From: Rhodobacteraceae bacterium Alg238-R152
Lineage (GTDB): Bacteria; Pseudomonadota; Alphaproteobacteria; Rhodobacterales; Rhodobacteraceae
Assembly (NCBI GenBank): GCA_900537125.1
Contig: UNRJ01000001.1
Coordinates: forward strand, 620,001 to 684,000
Direction: 5' to 3'
DNA: 64,000 nt
Below the pieces are notes generated by a model. The model was not told the origin of the DNA. It saw only the letters and a list, made by a program, of their open reading frames with translations, and searched no databases. Both the position numbers and the translations under genes were made by a program. Below are positions 9,701 through 17,830 of this stretch, piece by piece (positions within the stretch are counted from its first letter, which is position 1; the number at the start of each line of letters is the position of its first letter).

Positions 9701-10256
9701 TATAATTTGAGGCCCCTCCGGCAACATTTGCAGTTTGCACCCAAATCTCTGGTTGGTACCCGCCAACGGTAACCATGCGCAGCGCGTTGGCAATATCTGC
9801 AGCGTGAGACCCGTATTCGGTCTCGTCAATAGTCTGCCAAAATTCGTTGCCAATTTCATAGCCGGCAATCAGATCCGCTTGATCCCCCATATACTCCAGA
9901 ACTAATTCCGCCCAATCACGAATGTCCTGCTGATTGGTGTGTTCATCAGCCAAAGCTGGAACAACAAGTGTTGTACGCGCCCCGGTTTCTTTCACCCAAT
10001 CCAGATAATTGCGGACGTCTTCACGGATCTGCTCAAACCCGCTCGCACCGCGATCCAACTCGGTAATTTGCTCATTGGCCGCACGTCCAGCAGGGTAGCG
10101 GAGCCGGGTCGCACCGACCATATCGATGGCATCAACGTAGTTATCGTTTGGAACACCGTTGACTTCGTTTGTGCTGCTCAAAAGGTTCACGCCGAACATG
10201 TCCGAACGCACCTCTATTGGCGCACTACTGCGATCCACAGTAATGGTGATAGGCAT
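6747..10256 (-). CDS. secreted RTX protein with N-terminal clan GH-A glycosidase-like domain
   Basis: A 1169-aa protein. Residues about 1-400 look like a TIM-barrel glycoside hydrolase of clan GH-A: Glu138 in EIGNEFW is the candidate acid/base and Glu315 in QVTEWN the candidate nucleophile. A beta-rich region (about 400-585) follows. Residues about 585-1098 are glycine/aspartate-rich RTX nonapeptides that bind calcium outside the cell. The tail ends in HHFDF, typical of type I secretion signals, and there is no N-terminal signal peptide, so export through an ABC/HlyD/TolC system is expected; no such system is in the window. ATG 10256 is preceded by GAGGA 8 nt upstream. The sugar substrate and GH family number cannot be told by eye. 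Confidence 0.85.
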   Translation of the reverse strand: MPITITVDRSSAPIEVRSDMFGVNLLSSTNEVNGVPNDNYVDAIDMVGATRLRYPAGRAANEQITELDRGASGFEQIREDVRNYLDWVKETGARTTLVVPALADEHTNQQDIRDWAELVLEYMGDQADLIAGYEIGNEFWQTIDETEYGSHAADIANALRMVTVGGYQPEIWVQTANVAGGASNYKGGSYGTISDADARAAMAHWDVDHRPDDWTDSMSATDYFRSLNGYERRVVKGNLELMEQLDADHDITNGFQVDAASGAIDGIVAHYYFDKEVEGYDQSDQLTRSEVKYLDLRFATWEAMLPQDLNIQVTEWNVETGHWNWLGLKAAGVVVEQFQNMIELGVDGADFWTVRHNTSTAIAGGNSDASEVSLTPAGVMLQLMSESLNPDEGKMFAISVDGFDETKLEVNAYSNGYQSVVYVTSHTESFGKNFSLDLSDLAGSAVSWSGRVVGFDASSSDGFSDNAAYDENGNLVARLGKRTIDNDERDDLIAVLGDAYDETLIKLSSGTWKTYLPKPEDIYVRPGVGNPISLDDFYFATETDVAGSLTAVSQGQLGSSVSNLSFKLNPYEVIEITIAHSNVLSGDGSSEVMRGGHGVDDFYGSGGDDYLRGYEGMDILVGGTGHDSVFGDSGNDRMEGKAGHDRLYGGSGDDKLVGGDGNDYLRDENGKDDFFGGNGTDTVSYWGHKYGVSVNLKTGVNSSADTYNSIENVYGSNIANDTIYGDNSDNLLFGAGEDDRLYGYAGNDTLQGGDGDDYLRDESGRDVFIGGSGEDTVSYWGHKSGMTANLTTSSNSGGDSYDSIEHLLGSNIANDALYGSSKGNNLDGAGGDDRLYGYAGNDFLEGSAGDDRLYGGTNHDTLDGGDGNDYLRDDSGYDVFNGGAGTDTASYWGHKSGVSVSLLSGANSSGDTYSSIENLLGSNIAADTLIGDHGANVLDGAGGSDALYGNNGNDYLDGRSGNDNLHGGAGNDRLYGGSGNDTLSGGDGDDYLRDESGRDRFDGGAGKDTASYWGHTAGVTVNLETGANSSADTYISIEHLWGSNKADDHLTGDAQDNYLRGASGDDTLVGGGGDDTLRGDGGDDVMTGGDGSDTFRFHDSFGQDIVTDFDLTSDALDFTSVDAFTDFTDVISNHATQVGANVVISAGASHQITLEDVSLGALAEHHFDF
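6963..8504 (-). repeat. RTX nonapeptide region with four SYWGH modules
   Basis: Within the RTX gene, nonapeptides of the GGxGxDxLx type are interrupted by four copies of a longer insert: SYWGH, then NL...G.NSS.DTY.SIE, then GSN.A.D. The SYWGH motifs lie at residues 684, 778, 890 and 1011, giving spacings of 94, 112 and 121. These differ by 18 and 9 residues, that is by whole nonapeptides, and each insert is preceded by a near-constant DYLRDxxG-x-D element. The array seems to have grown by duplication of the whole module plus gain of RTX units. Confidence 0.85.
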
Positions 10257-11066
10257 CTAACTGTCCTCAGAAATCGTTACAAGGTCGCGATCTGGTTTTG
10301 GGACCAACGCGTCAGTGCACACCGCTCTGAGTGCATAGAGACCGATCCATGCGTGAAACTTCGTTTAATGGCTGATTGTTCGAGAAGCATAGTCTCATTC
10401 CCACTGTCACGGCCCACCCCTGAGCCACTTAAATCCCAACCTCAGTGATAAATTGGGCCGCCTAACGAGTCCTGAACAGGAAACTGACAATACCGATTAG
10501 CTTCGTTTCAAATTGTATTTGATCCGACAATTTTGGATTAAACCCTTGAATAAAAGGGGGTTTGAGCGAGCAGCTCTTCAAAGCAGCGAAAATCGCGACT
10601 TTTGCCTGATTTTATGCAGTTTCGGCACGCCCAATTGTTGCCACAAAGCTGCCTTGGCGCCGCCCTGCGCGTCAAATTTCCGCCATATTGGTGACAGGTG
10701 GCAGACACAATATCTGCCTCAAACCCGAATCTCCTCGGCCGCAAACAACGCTTAAGTGTTAAGAAAAGTCGCGCCTCTGAGAGATGTGTGGGTTCCGCGT
10801 GAATACAGATAGTTGACACCGGTTGGTGTCAAAACTGCCCACAACACCAATCAATTGATTGCGCTGGAACGTGAAAACTTATTTGAGGTCTCGGCCAACA
10901 CTTGCGAGTTCACTATTGGCCGTAAGACCGTCAAAAGCCAAAGTGACCATTGCGGGCGGCTCGTGCACCCATTAGCGGCAGCTATGCGCGGAAATTGCTC
11001 TGTTCACGGTCAGAGCTTTCGGGACCAGTTGTAAAAAACCAGCTCAATCAATGCCATTTAGAGAAG
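10257..11066. other. 0.8-kb gene-poor region upstream of the RTX gene
   Basis: No frame here has convincing coding character or a recognisable family. The part next to 10256 must hold the RTX gene promoter and leader. An imperfect inverted repeat (AAACCC ... GGGTTT, 10540-10563) is present. The T-tract read on the minus strand at 11033-11038, just past the tRNA-Arg 3' end, may end the tRNA transcript. I found no duplicated tRNA end that would mark an attachment site. Confidence 0.5.
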
Positions 11067-11143
11067 TGGCGCACCCAGAAGGATTCGAACCTTCGACCTT
11101 CGCCTTCGGAGGGCGACACTCTATCCAGCTGAGCTATGGGTGC
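11067..11143 (-). tRNA. tRNA-Arg, anticodon CCG
   Basis: A 77-nt cloverleaf on the minus strand: acceptor GCACCCA/TGGGTGC, D-arm GCTC...GAGT, anticodon stem TCGCC/GGCGA with loop CTCCGAA (anticodon CCG, reading CGG), T-arm GAAGG-TTCGAAT-CCTTC, discriminator G and an encoded CCA end. It lies just downstream of the suf operon, with a hairpin between them. Confidence 0.97.
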
Positions 11144-11151
11144 CTAGGGTT

Positions 11152-11178
11152 GGGGTATAGCCAGTGTGGCTATGCCCC
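11152..11178 (-). terminator. probable suf operon terminator hairpin
   Basis: Stem GGGGTATAGCC / GGCTATGCCCC (one imperfect pair) around a 5-nt loop, 20 bp past the sufS stop. There is no clear T-tract, so it may be a Rho-assisted or processed 3' end. Confidence 0.5.
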
Positions 11179-11197
11179 GCAATCGCAAAATGAACGT

Positions 11198-12418
11198 CTA
11201 TCCAAAGAGTTCGTGCGCCAATTCCAGCGCTTGGACAAGCGTGTCCACTTCATCAGTGGTGTTGTACAGACCAAAACTGGCACGGCATGTCGCAGTCACA
11301 CCCAGATGCTCCATCAACGGCCCGGCGCAGTGGTGCCCTGCCCTTACGGCAACGCCCTTTTTGTCCAGGATTGTGGAAATGTCATGCGCATGTGCCGCGC
11401 CATCTAAGGTAAAGCTAAAGATCGCCGCCTTGTCCGCTGTAGTGCCCTGAACTTGCAGCCAGTTCAATCCAGACAACTTCTGCACCGTATAGTCCCGCAG
11501 TTCCGCTTCATGCGTTGCCACGTTCTCCATGCCCAGGTCCATCAGGTAATCCAGAGCCACACCAAAGCCAATGGTTTGTACAATGCCCGGCGTACCCGCC
11601 TCAAACTTCATGGGCGGATCGTTGTAGATCACAGCATCCTTGGACACTTCTTTGATCATGTCACCGCCACCGATAAACGGACGCATCTCTGCCATGCGCT
11701 CGGCCTTGCAGTAGATTGCGCCAGACCCAGACGGCCCATAAAGCTTGTGACCGGTAATGGCGTAGAAATCACATCCGATATCCTGCACGTCTACTGGCGC
11801 ATGCACGGATCCTTGAGACCCATCCACGAGCACCGGGACACCTTTGGCATGCACGCCATCGGTGATCGCCTTTACGTCCACCATCGTGCCCAAGACATTG
11901 GAACATTGTGTCACAGCCACCAGCTTGGTTTTTGGACCAATGGCATCAATCACCGCCTGTGGATCAAGTGCGCCTGTGCTGTCCACATCAACCCATTTGA
12001 GCACAACGCCCTGACGCTCCCGCAGGAAATGCCACGGAACGATGTTGGCGTGGTGTTCCATCACCGAAAGGATGATCTCATCACCGGCTTGCAGACGCGG
12101 CATCGCCCAGCCATAGGCGACCATGTTGATGCCCTCCGTTGTACCGGAGTTCAGTACAATCTCGTTTTCACTCGCTGCGTTCAAAAATTTGGCAATCTTC
12201 CCCCGCACGGCTTCATATTTGTCGGTTGCCAGGTTGGAAAGGTAATGCAAACCTCTGTGCACATTGGAGTATTCCATCGAATAGGCTTGAGTGATTGCAT
12301 CGATCACCACCTGTGGTTTCTGGGCAGACGCGCCGTTGTCCAGATAGACCAACGGCTTGCCATTTACCTCACGTCCAAGAATTGGAAAGTCTGCGCGGAT
12401 ATTGTTGACGTCATACAT
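11198..12418 (-). CDS. sufS: SufS group II cysteine desulfurase
   Basis: PLP enzyme that takes sulfur from cysteine and hands it to the SufBCD scaffold for Fe-S assembly. The protein is 406 aa from ATG 12418 ([14 protein letters not shown]). A longer frame to 12448 would run into the upstream gene and is not supported. PLP Lys lies in [10 protein letters not shown], and the catalytic Cys364 in AGHHCAGPL matches the group II position. It starts 1 nt after the stop of the YIP1 gene, as last gene of the operon. No SufE-type partner is in the window. Confidence 0.96.
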   Translation of the reverse strand: MYDVNNIRADFPILGREVNGKPLVYLDNGASAQKPQVVIDAITQAYSMEYSNVHRGLHYLSNLATDKYEAVRGKIAKFLNAASENEIVLNSGTTEGINMVAYGWAMPRLQAGDEIILSVMEHHANIVPWHFLRERQGVVLKWVDVDSTGALDPQAVIDAIGPKTKLVAVTQCSNVLGTMVDVKAITDGVHAKGVPVLVDGSQGSVHAPVDVQDIGCDFYAITGHKLYGPSGSGAIYCKAERMAEMRPFIGGGDMIKEVSKDAVIYNDPPMKFEAGTPGIVQTIGFGVALDYLMDLGMENVATHEAELRDYTVQKLSGLNWLQVQGTTADKAAIFSFTLDGAAHAHDISTILDKKGVAVRAGHHCAGPLMEHLGVTATCRASFGLYNTTDEVDTLVQALELAHELFG

Positions 12419-12419
12419 G

Positions 12420-13001
12420 TCAGGGCATCCCAATAGCGGTCGCTGCACCGAGCGACAAAATCAGTGTCATTCCAACGGTCAATCCCAACATGGTGATCAA
12501 CACCAACATCACGGACTTCCCAAGGCTATTGAACCCGTGGATGACATTCAGAAAATTCAATACGACCCAGATCGAATACAGACCCACGCCCATCACAAAT
12601 ACCAGTGCAAATCCCGGCATTGCCAACATCAGCAGAAGCGATGCCAACTGCACAGCAAATCGCATATATTGGAGCCACCCAATCGCGAGCAAAACATCAT
12701 CAAACCGACCACGTCCGCCAATTGCACGCCCGCCCCAATAGAATGAAAACACAAGGAGAACCAATCCACAGCCAAGAATGGTTGTGTAGAGGAACGGTGC
12801 AGTCAAAAAGGGCACATTGAGTTCCGCTGGCGCCGGAAACAAGGTCAGAGTTGCAAAATGCGCCATGGCATTCAGCACAATACCCAACGCGAGGATCATC
12901 CAGCCGACGTTACGCGGAACAGGGCGGCTCATTAGCGCCACAGCCGCTTCGCTTGGGTCTCTAACGGTCAGCCAAAAAAGCGCACTCAGCTGCTTTTTCA
13001 T
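12420..13001 (-). CDS. YIP1 family membrane protein in suf operon
   Basis: A 193-aa hydrophobic protein with about five membrane segments, recognisable as Yip1-domain type: GGxGxFDDVLLAIGWLQ and a late VLNFLNVIHGFNSLGK block typical of bacterial YIP1 proteins. Function is unknown. It overlaps the preceding membrane gene by 4 nt (ATGA) and ends 1 nt before sufS, so it is a fixed member of the transcript. A role tied to Fe-S assembly is inference from position only. Confidence 0.8.
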   Translation of the reverse strand: MKKQLSALFWLTVRDPSEAAVALMSRPVPRNVGWMILALGIVLNAMAHFATLTLFPAPAELNVPFLTAPFLYTTILGCGLVLLVFSFYWGGRAIGGRGRFDDVLLAIGWLQYMRFAVQLASLLLMLAMPGFALVFVMGVGLYSIWVVLNFLNVIHGFNSLGKSVMLVLITMLGLTVGMTLILSLGAATAIGMP

Positions 13002-13483
13002 ATCGATACCTTTCCTGCTTCAAGCAGGCCGGAGATCCAGATCCACAGAAACGCCGCACACCAAAGTGCACCCACAATGCTCAACTCCGGTCCAGGGCCA
13101 ATGAACCCCTCAACCAATCCCACAAGCAAAAACAACGGCCCCGTGGCCAACATTGCCCAAAACAATGCAATCCGCGCACCGTAGGCCGACTGCTTGCGGC
13201 CCAATGCTCGCAACACCAAGTGCGAAACAAAGGCCAGAGCCATCAACAGCAACGGCATGACAAACATCAAGGCAAAGAGGTTGGCCCCCAACAAAGGATT
13301 GAGCGGCGCATCTGTCATATGCGCCTCCCGTGCCAGTGCTGGCCAACGCGAAACGAAAATCACCCCGCAAGCGGCGATGAGGATCGCAAAGGCGCGATCC
13401 TCACGCTCTCCCATGGCCAACAACCGACCGATCACCGCGCGCGGTGACCGATAGCTGGCCATCATATCACGTGTGACAGACAT
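12998..13483 (-). CDS. YIP1-like membrane protein in suf operon
   Basis: A 161-aa protein from ATG 13483 with about four membrane segments after a basic N-terminus (residues 1-35, SVTRDMMASYRSPRAVI). It resembles the neighbouring YIP1 protein in size and layout but lacks its FDDVLLAIGWLQ block, so the pair may be diverged paralogs. Its start overlaps the sufD stop in TGATG and its stop overlaps the next start in ATGA, indicating translational coupling. Function unknown. Confidence 0.72.
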   Translation of the reverse strand: MSVTRDMMASYRSPRAVIGRLLAMGEREDRAFAILIAACGVIFVSRWPALAREAHMTDAPLNPLLGANLFALMFVMPLLLMALAFVSHLVLRALGRKQSAYGARIALFWAMLATGPLFLLVGLVEGFIGPGPELSIVGALWCAAFLWIWISGLLEAGKVSI

Positions 13484-14769
13484 CAGCCTCGCCGACGCTC
13501 CAACCAAGAATCAAGGCGCCCAATGATCTCATCACGCAACGCTTCGCTTTCGATTTCATCAACCGCTTCGGCCACAAAGGACATCACCAAAAGATCGGTC
13601 GCGATATCTTTGGGCACGCCGCGCGCGCGCAGATAAAACAACCCATCTTCGTCGATAGCACCAGATGTGGACCCATGGGAACAGGCCACATCGTCGGCGT
13701 AGATCTCCAACTCTGGCTTGGCTAGGAACTGGCTGTCCCCGTCCAGAAGAAGTGACTGGCTGATCTGGTAGCCGTCTGTTTTCTGCGCGCCAGCTTTCAC
13801 CAGAATTTTCCCTTGGAAAACACCAGTTGCCCCGTTGCGCAGCACTTTTTTGTAAACCTGACGGCTTTCACAATTCACCGCATCATGAGTGATAAAAACC
13901 GTGTCATCGTGATGAAAATCACCGTCGCCCATACAGGCGCCTGCCACGTGAGCCACAGCATCATCGCCGGTTAGCTCCAAGATTGCCTCATTGCGGGTCA
14001 GTCGCCCATTCACGGTCAACGTAAAGCTCTTAAACACGCTTTCGGTACCCAAACGACCAAACAAATGGGTCACTGCACGACGCTCATGATCACGACCTTG
14101 CGCGCGCACATGGTGAAACGCAGCTCCGTCAGCAACATCCACTTCCATGGATTTGTTGAATCTCGCCGCTGCTGGCCCGTTCTCCAGCATGGTCATTTCT
14201 GCACCCGCGTCCAACTTGACAACATGATGCAACATCACATCCGAGGTCTCGTCTTTGTGTTGGTAAATCAGGTTCACTGGTTTTGTGACTTTTCCGGTCA
14301 CATGGATCACCACGCCGTCGCTCGCGAATGCCGAGTTTAATGCTGCCAAAGGACGCGCCACCGGCGTTTGCCCATTGGTTTCCAACTGACCATAAAGGTC
14401 TTTGGCCCAATGGATGTCCTTTGCAGCCACATCCGCCAGACGCTCGATGGTCAGACCATCGCCCACCAATTCATCAGACTGATCCGCGTCAAACACACCG
14501 TCCACAAAGACAATTTTGATGCGATCAAAGCTGTCAAACAGTGGTGTTTCCCCGGTGTCAAACACAGCCGCCGCAGGCGCGTCCGCTTGTGTCAAAGTGT
14601 CAGGACGGGTGTACTTCCAGTACTCGTCCCGGCGCTCCGGCATGCCCATGTCGCGCAAACGACCCAATGCCGCCTCGCGGGCCTCTGTGGCCCACTGGCC
14701 GCCCGCTGGAAGGGTCATCCCGTCCAGACGCGCCACCACGGCCTCTTGTTTCTTTGCCAGAGCTGTCAT
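13483..14769 (-). CDS. sufD: SufD Fe-S assembly scaffold subunit
   Basis: A 428-aa protein of the SufB/SufD beta-helix family and partner of SufB and SufC in the SufBC2D scaffold. The C-terminal block with CSHGSTSGAIDEDGLFYLRARG carries the conserved Cys/His region. The N-terminal region (PERRDEYWKYTRPD) is the usual SufD start. It overlaps sufC in TAATG and is followed by the two YIP1-like genes. Confidence 0.95.
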   Translation of the reverse strand: MTALAKKQEAVVARLDGMTLPAGGQWATEAREAALGRLRDMGMPERRDEYWKYTRPDTLTQADAPAAAVFDTGETPLFDSFDRIKIVFVDGVFDADQSDELVGDGLTIERLADVAAKDIHWAKDLYGQLETNGQTPVARPLAALNSAFASDGVVIHVTGKVTKPVNLIYQHKDETSDVMLHHVVKLDAGAEMTMLENGPAAARFNKSMEVDVADGAAFHHVRAQGRDHERRAVTHLFGRLGTESVFKSFTLTVNGRLTRNEAILELTGDDAVAHVAGACMGDGDFHHDDTVFITHDAVNCESRQVYKKVLRNGATGVFQGKILVKAGAQKTDGYQISQSLLLDGDSQFLAKPELEIYADDVACSHGSTSGAIDEDGLFYLRARGVPKDIATDLLVMSFVAEAVDEIESEALRDEIIGRLDSWLERRRG

Positions 14770-15524
14770 TACGCCATCTCCGCCAAAATGTCAGCGTAAC
14801 CGTTCTTCTCCACTTCCAGCGCCAGCTCAGGGCCGCCGGTCTTGATGATACGGCCGTCGGCCATAATGTGCACAACGTCTGGCTTGATGTGATCCAAAAG
14901 GCGCTGGTAGTGGGTGATGACAAGGAAACCACGGCCTTCGTCCCGTAGCGCGTTCACGCCTTCAGACACCAGTTTCATCGCGTCCACGTCCAGACCAGAG
15001 TCAGTCTCGTCCAAGATGCACATCTTTGGCTCCAGCATCGCCATCTGCAGGATTTCGTTGCGCTTTTTCTCACCACCGGAGAAACCCACGTTGACGGGGC
15101 GCTTCAGCATCTCGGCGTCGATCTTTAGCGTTTTGGCCTTGGCGCGGATCTCTTTCAGGAAATCCGCCGCAGAAAGCTCTTCTTCGCCACGCGCCTTGCG
15201 CTGTGAATTCACCGCGGTGCGCAGGAACGTCATATTGCCAACACCGGGAATTTCGACCGGATACTGGAACGCCAGAAACAGACCAAGTGCTGCGCGCTCT
15301 TCTGCTTCCAACTCAAGAAGATCTTCGCCACCCAGCGACGCTTCGCCTGCGGTGACTTCATAGCCGCCTTTACCAGACAACACATAGGACAGTGTGGATT
15401 TACCGGATCCGTTTGGACCCATGATGGCGTGCACTTTGCCCGCCTCCACTTTCAAGTCTACACCTTTGAGGATCTGCTTGTCCTCATCTTCAAGTTTGAC
15501 CTTCAGGCCTTTGATTTCCAACAT
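14769..15524 (-). CDS. sufC: SufC Fe-S assembly ATPase
   Basis: A 251-aa ABC-type ATPase that drives the SufBCD scaffold in the cytosol. Walker A GPNGSGKS (36-43), signature SGGEKKRNE and Walker B CILDETDSGLD are intact. I prefer ATG 15524 to ATG 15530 because AAGGA sits 8 nt before the former and only 2 nt before the latter. A longer frame to 15563 has no family similarity. Confidence 0.96.
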   Translation of the reverse strand: MLEIKGLKVKLEDEDKQILKGVDLKVEAGKVHAIMGPNGSGKSTLSYVLSGKGGYEVTAGEASLGGEDLLELEAEERAALGLFLAFQYPVEIPGVGNMTFLRTAVNSQRKARGEEELSAADFLKEIRAKAKTLKIDAEMLKRPVNVGFSGGEKKRNEILQMAMLEPKMCILDETDSGLDVDAMKLVSEGVNALRDEGRGFLVITHYQRLLDHIKPDVVHIMADGRIIKTGGPELALEVEKNGYADILAEMA

Positions 15525-15578
15525 GTTCATCTTCCTTCGCGTTTCCACGGGATGCCGTAGCATCCGGTCATTTCTTGT

Positions 15579-15893
15579 CTATTTTATGGTGACAGCTGTG
15601 CCGCTGGCCGAAACCATCAGCATCGTGTCACCCACAACTTCGTAGTCCAGATCAACGCCAACAACGGCATTGGCCCCTTTGGCTGCGGCGCGTTGTTCCA
15701 GCTCGGCCAGAGCGGTTTCGCGCGCATCCTGTAGTTTGGTTTCATAGGCACCTGAACGGCCACCGACGATGTCAGTGATGGAGGCAAAGATGTCTCGCAC
15801 GACATTGGCCCCCATGATCGCTTCGCCCACAACAATGCCGTGATAGACGGCAATCTGATGGCCTTCGATTGATGGTGTTGTTGTCACAATCAT
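15579..15893 (-). CDS. YbjQ/UPF0145 family protein
   Basis: A 104-aa protein of the YbjQ (UPF0145, 'heavy-metal-binding' by annotation) family: an N-terminal beta strand with [10 protein letters not shown], the block [21 protein letters not shown], and [13 protein letters not shown] near the C-terminus. The family forms small pentameric rings; its function is unsettled. It sits between sufB and sufC with one base to the preceding gene, which hints at a link to Fe-S or metal handling, but that is inference. Confidence 0.88.
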   Translation of the reverse strand: MIVTTTPSIEGHQIAVYHGIVVGEAIMGANVVRDIFASITDIVGGRSGAYETKLQDARETALAELEQRAAAKGANAVVGVDLDYEVVGDTMLMVSASGTAVTIK

Positions 15894-15894
15894 C

Positions 15895-16101
15895 TCAAAG
15901 CCCTCCCACGTAGGTGATCGCCATCATCACCGCCATCGCAACACTTCCGCAAACCGCTGAGGTTACAAACACTGATCCGGAAATCAGCCCTTCGGAGTTA
16001 CCAAGCCGTTTTTTACGCAGGCCAAACCCCACGGCAGAGCCAAACGCAATCCCCACGCCCACACCAGCTGACTGCTGTATCAATGCCTGGATGACTTCCA
16101 T
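15895..16101 (-). CDS. small two-helix membrane protein
   Basis: A 68-aa protein with two hydrophobic stretches (about 11-27 and 44-66) separated by a basic loop (LRKKRLG). I do not recognise a family. The spacing of 6 nt from the preceding gene and 1 nt to the YbjQ gene makes it a believable member of the suf transcript. Confidence 0.6.
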   Translation of the reverse strand: MEVIQALIQQSAGVGVGIAFGSAVGFGLRKKRLGNSEGLISGSVFVTSAVCGSVAMAVMMAITYVGGL

Positions 16102-16107
16102 CTGTGT

Positions 16108-16305
16108 TTACCTATCCAGCACCCGCACCAATACGCGGCCCGCTGCCCAGCCACCCAAAATGCCGATCCCAACCCACAAAAATGGGATTGGAAACCCGTC
16201 GGCGGTGTTGAGGTAGAACACCCCAAACATCCCGCCGATGGCCGGCATGACAAATGGCAAAGCTGCAATCAGCTTCTCACGCAATGAACTAGGGTGATCA
16301 GCCAA
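16108..16305 (-). CDS. small membrane protein, probable TTG start inside the end of sufB
   Basis: A 65-aa product with two hydrophobic segments ([15 protein letters not shown] and [16 protein letters not shown]). The frame stays open back to 16395, but that part shadows sufB. TTG 16305 has a perfect GGAGG 6 nt upstream and overlaps the sufB stop by 8 nt, so I take it as the start. No family recognised. With the neighbouring 68-aa protein it forms a pair of tiny membrane proteins between sufB and the YbjQ gene. Confidence 0.6.
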   Translation of the reverse strand: MADHPSSLREKLIAALPFVMPAIGGMFGVFYLNTADGFPIPFLWVGIGILGGWAAGRVLVRVLDR

Positions 16306-17821
16306 CGGACCCCTCCAGCGAAATCGCCACAAGCTGTTGTGCTTCCATGGCAAATTCCATTGGCAGTGCCTGGAGCACTTCTTTGGCAAAGCCATTCACA
16401 ATCAGCGCCACAGCCGCTTCTTCGTCCATGCCGCGCTGGCGGCAATAGAACATCTGCTCGTCATCCACCTTGGACGTCGTTGCTTCGTGTTCCACACGAG
16501 AAGAGTTGTTCTTCACCTCGATGTACGGCACCGTGTGCGCCCCACATTTGTCACCAATCAGCAGGCTGTCACATTGCGTGTAGTTCCGGCTGTTTTTGGC
16601 TTTCGGGTGCATAGAGACCTGACCACGGTAGGTGTTCTGCGCCACACCTGCGCTGATGCCTTTGGAGACAATCCGAGATTTGGTGTTTTTACCCAGATGG
16701 ATCATCTTGGTGCCAGTGTCGGCCTGCTGGTGATGGTTGGTGATCGCAATCGAGTAAAACTCGCCCTGCGCATCATCGCCACGCAAAATGCAGGACGGGT
16801 ACTTCCACGTCACCGCAGAACCGGTTTCTACCTGTGTCCACATGATCTTTGCACGGTCACCACGACAATCGGCGCGCTTGGTCACAAAGTTGTAGATGCC
16901 ACCTTTGCCGTTCTCATCGCCAGGGTACCAGTTCTGAACGGTGGAGTATTTCACTTCGGCGTCTTCCTCGATGACAATCTCAACCACTGCGGCGTGCAGC
17001 TGGCTGGTATCACGCTGTGGCGCGGTACAGCCTTCGAGGTAGGATACGTAAGAGCCTTTGTCCGCGATGATCAATGTACGCTCAAACTGGCCGGTGTTTT
17101 CCGCGTTGATACGGAAATAAGTAGACAGTTCCATGGGACAGCGCACGCCCGGCGGCACGTAGACAAACGAGCCATCCGAGAACACGGCGCTGTTCAGGGT
17201 TGCATAAAAGTTGTCCGACACCGGCACAACGGAACCGAGGTATTTCTTCACCAATTCCGGATGCTCACGGATCGCCTCAGAAATGGAGCAGAAGATCACG
17301 CCCGCTTCTTTCAACTCTTTTTGGAACGTCGTGCCCACGGACACGGAGTCAAACACCGCATCCACAGCAACCTTGCGGCCTTCCGCAGGTGCATCTTCCG
17401 CGCCTTCAACACCCGCTAAAATCATCTGTTCTTTCAGCGGGATACCGAGCTTTTCATAGGTCGCCAGCAGCTTGGGATCCACCTCATCCAGGGACTTTGG
17501 CTTCTCTTCCATGCTTTTGGGGCGCGCATAGTAGTACTGGTCTTGGAAATCCACTTCAGGATAGTCCAGCATCGCCCAATCGGGCTCTTCTTTGGTCAGC
17601 CAGCGCTTATAGGCTTCCAGCCGCCAATCGGTCATCCACTCTGGCTCTTCGTTCTTTTCCGAAATCAGTCGGACAATGTCCTCGGTCAGCCCCTTGGGGG
17701 CATATTCCATCTCAATTTCGGTTTCCCAACCGTATTTGTATTTGCCGCCAACTTCGCGCACGGCATCCACGGTTTCCTGGTCAACACCTTCTTTGACCTG
17801 GGTTTCCTCAACTACAGCCAT
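16298..17821 (-). CDS. sufB: SufB Fe-S assembly scaffold subunit
   Basis: A 507-aa core scaffold of the SUF system, where sulfur and iron meet to form the nascent cluster. Conserved features include the YYARP element after the N-terminus, [24 protein letters not shown], and the C-terminal block [23 protein letters not shown], which carries the Glu/Cys region facing SufD. Length is normal for the family. It lies 9 nt after the cysteine desulfurase stop. Confidence 0.97.
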   Translation of the reverse strand: MAVVEETQVKEGVDQETVDAVREVGGKYKYGWETEIEMEYAPKGLTEDIVRLISEKNEEPEWMTDWRLEAYKRWLTKEEPDWAMLDYPEVDFQDQYYYARPKSMEEKPKSLDEVDPKLLATYEKLGIPLKEQMILAGVEGAEDAPAEGRKVAVDAVFDSVSVGTTFQKELKEAGVIFCSISEAIREHPELVKKYLGSVVPVSDNFYATLNSAVFSDGSFVYVPPGVRCPMELSTYFRINAENTGQFERTLIIADKGSYVSYLEGCTAPQRDTSQLHAAVVEIVIEEDAEVKYSTVQNWYPGDENGKGGIYNFVTKRADCRGDRAKIMWTQVETGSAVTWKYPSCILRGDDAQGEFYSIAITNHHQQADTGTKMIHLGKNTKSRIVSKGISAGVAQNTYRGQVSMHPKAKNSRNYTQCDSLLIGDKCGAHTVPYIEVKNNSSRVEHEATTSKVDDEQMFYCRQRGMDEEAAVALIVNGFAKEVLQALPMEFAMEAQQLVAISLEGSVG

Positions 17822-17830
17822 GTGCGTCTC

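Noticed and set aside
10513..10819. Two short overlapping frames on opposite strands (80 and 93 aa)
   Set aside because: Cys/Arg-rich, no domain, each explained as chance opening in non-coding DNA.
10813..11034. 73-aa open frame in the gene-poor region
   Set aside because: Atypical composition, no recognisable family and no ribosome site; overlapping frames of similar length exist on both strands.
6719..11143. Genomic island at tRNA-Arg carrying the RTX gene
   Set aside because: No direct repeat of the tRNA 3' end was found near 6.7 or 10.3 kb and no integrase is present; only the position suggests it.
11453..12436. 327-aa frame antisense to sufS
   Set aside because: Mirror of a clear sufS gene with low-complexity His/Arg content; not a gene.
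16337..17419. 360-aa frame antisense to sufB
   Set aside because: Codon-bias shadow of sufB without domains or start signals.
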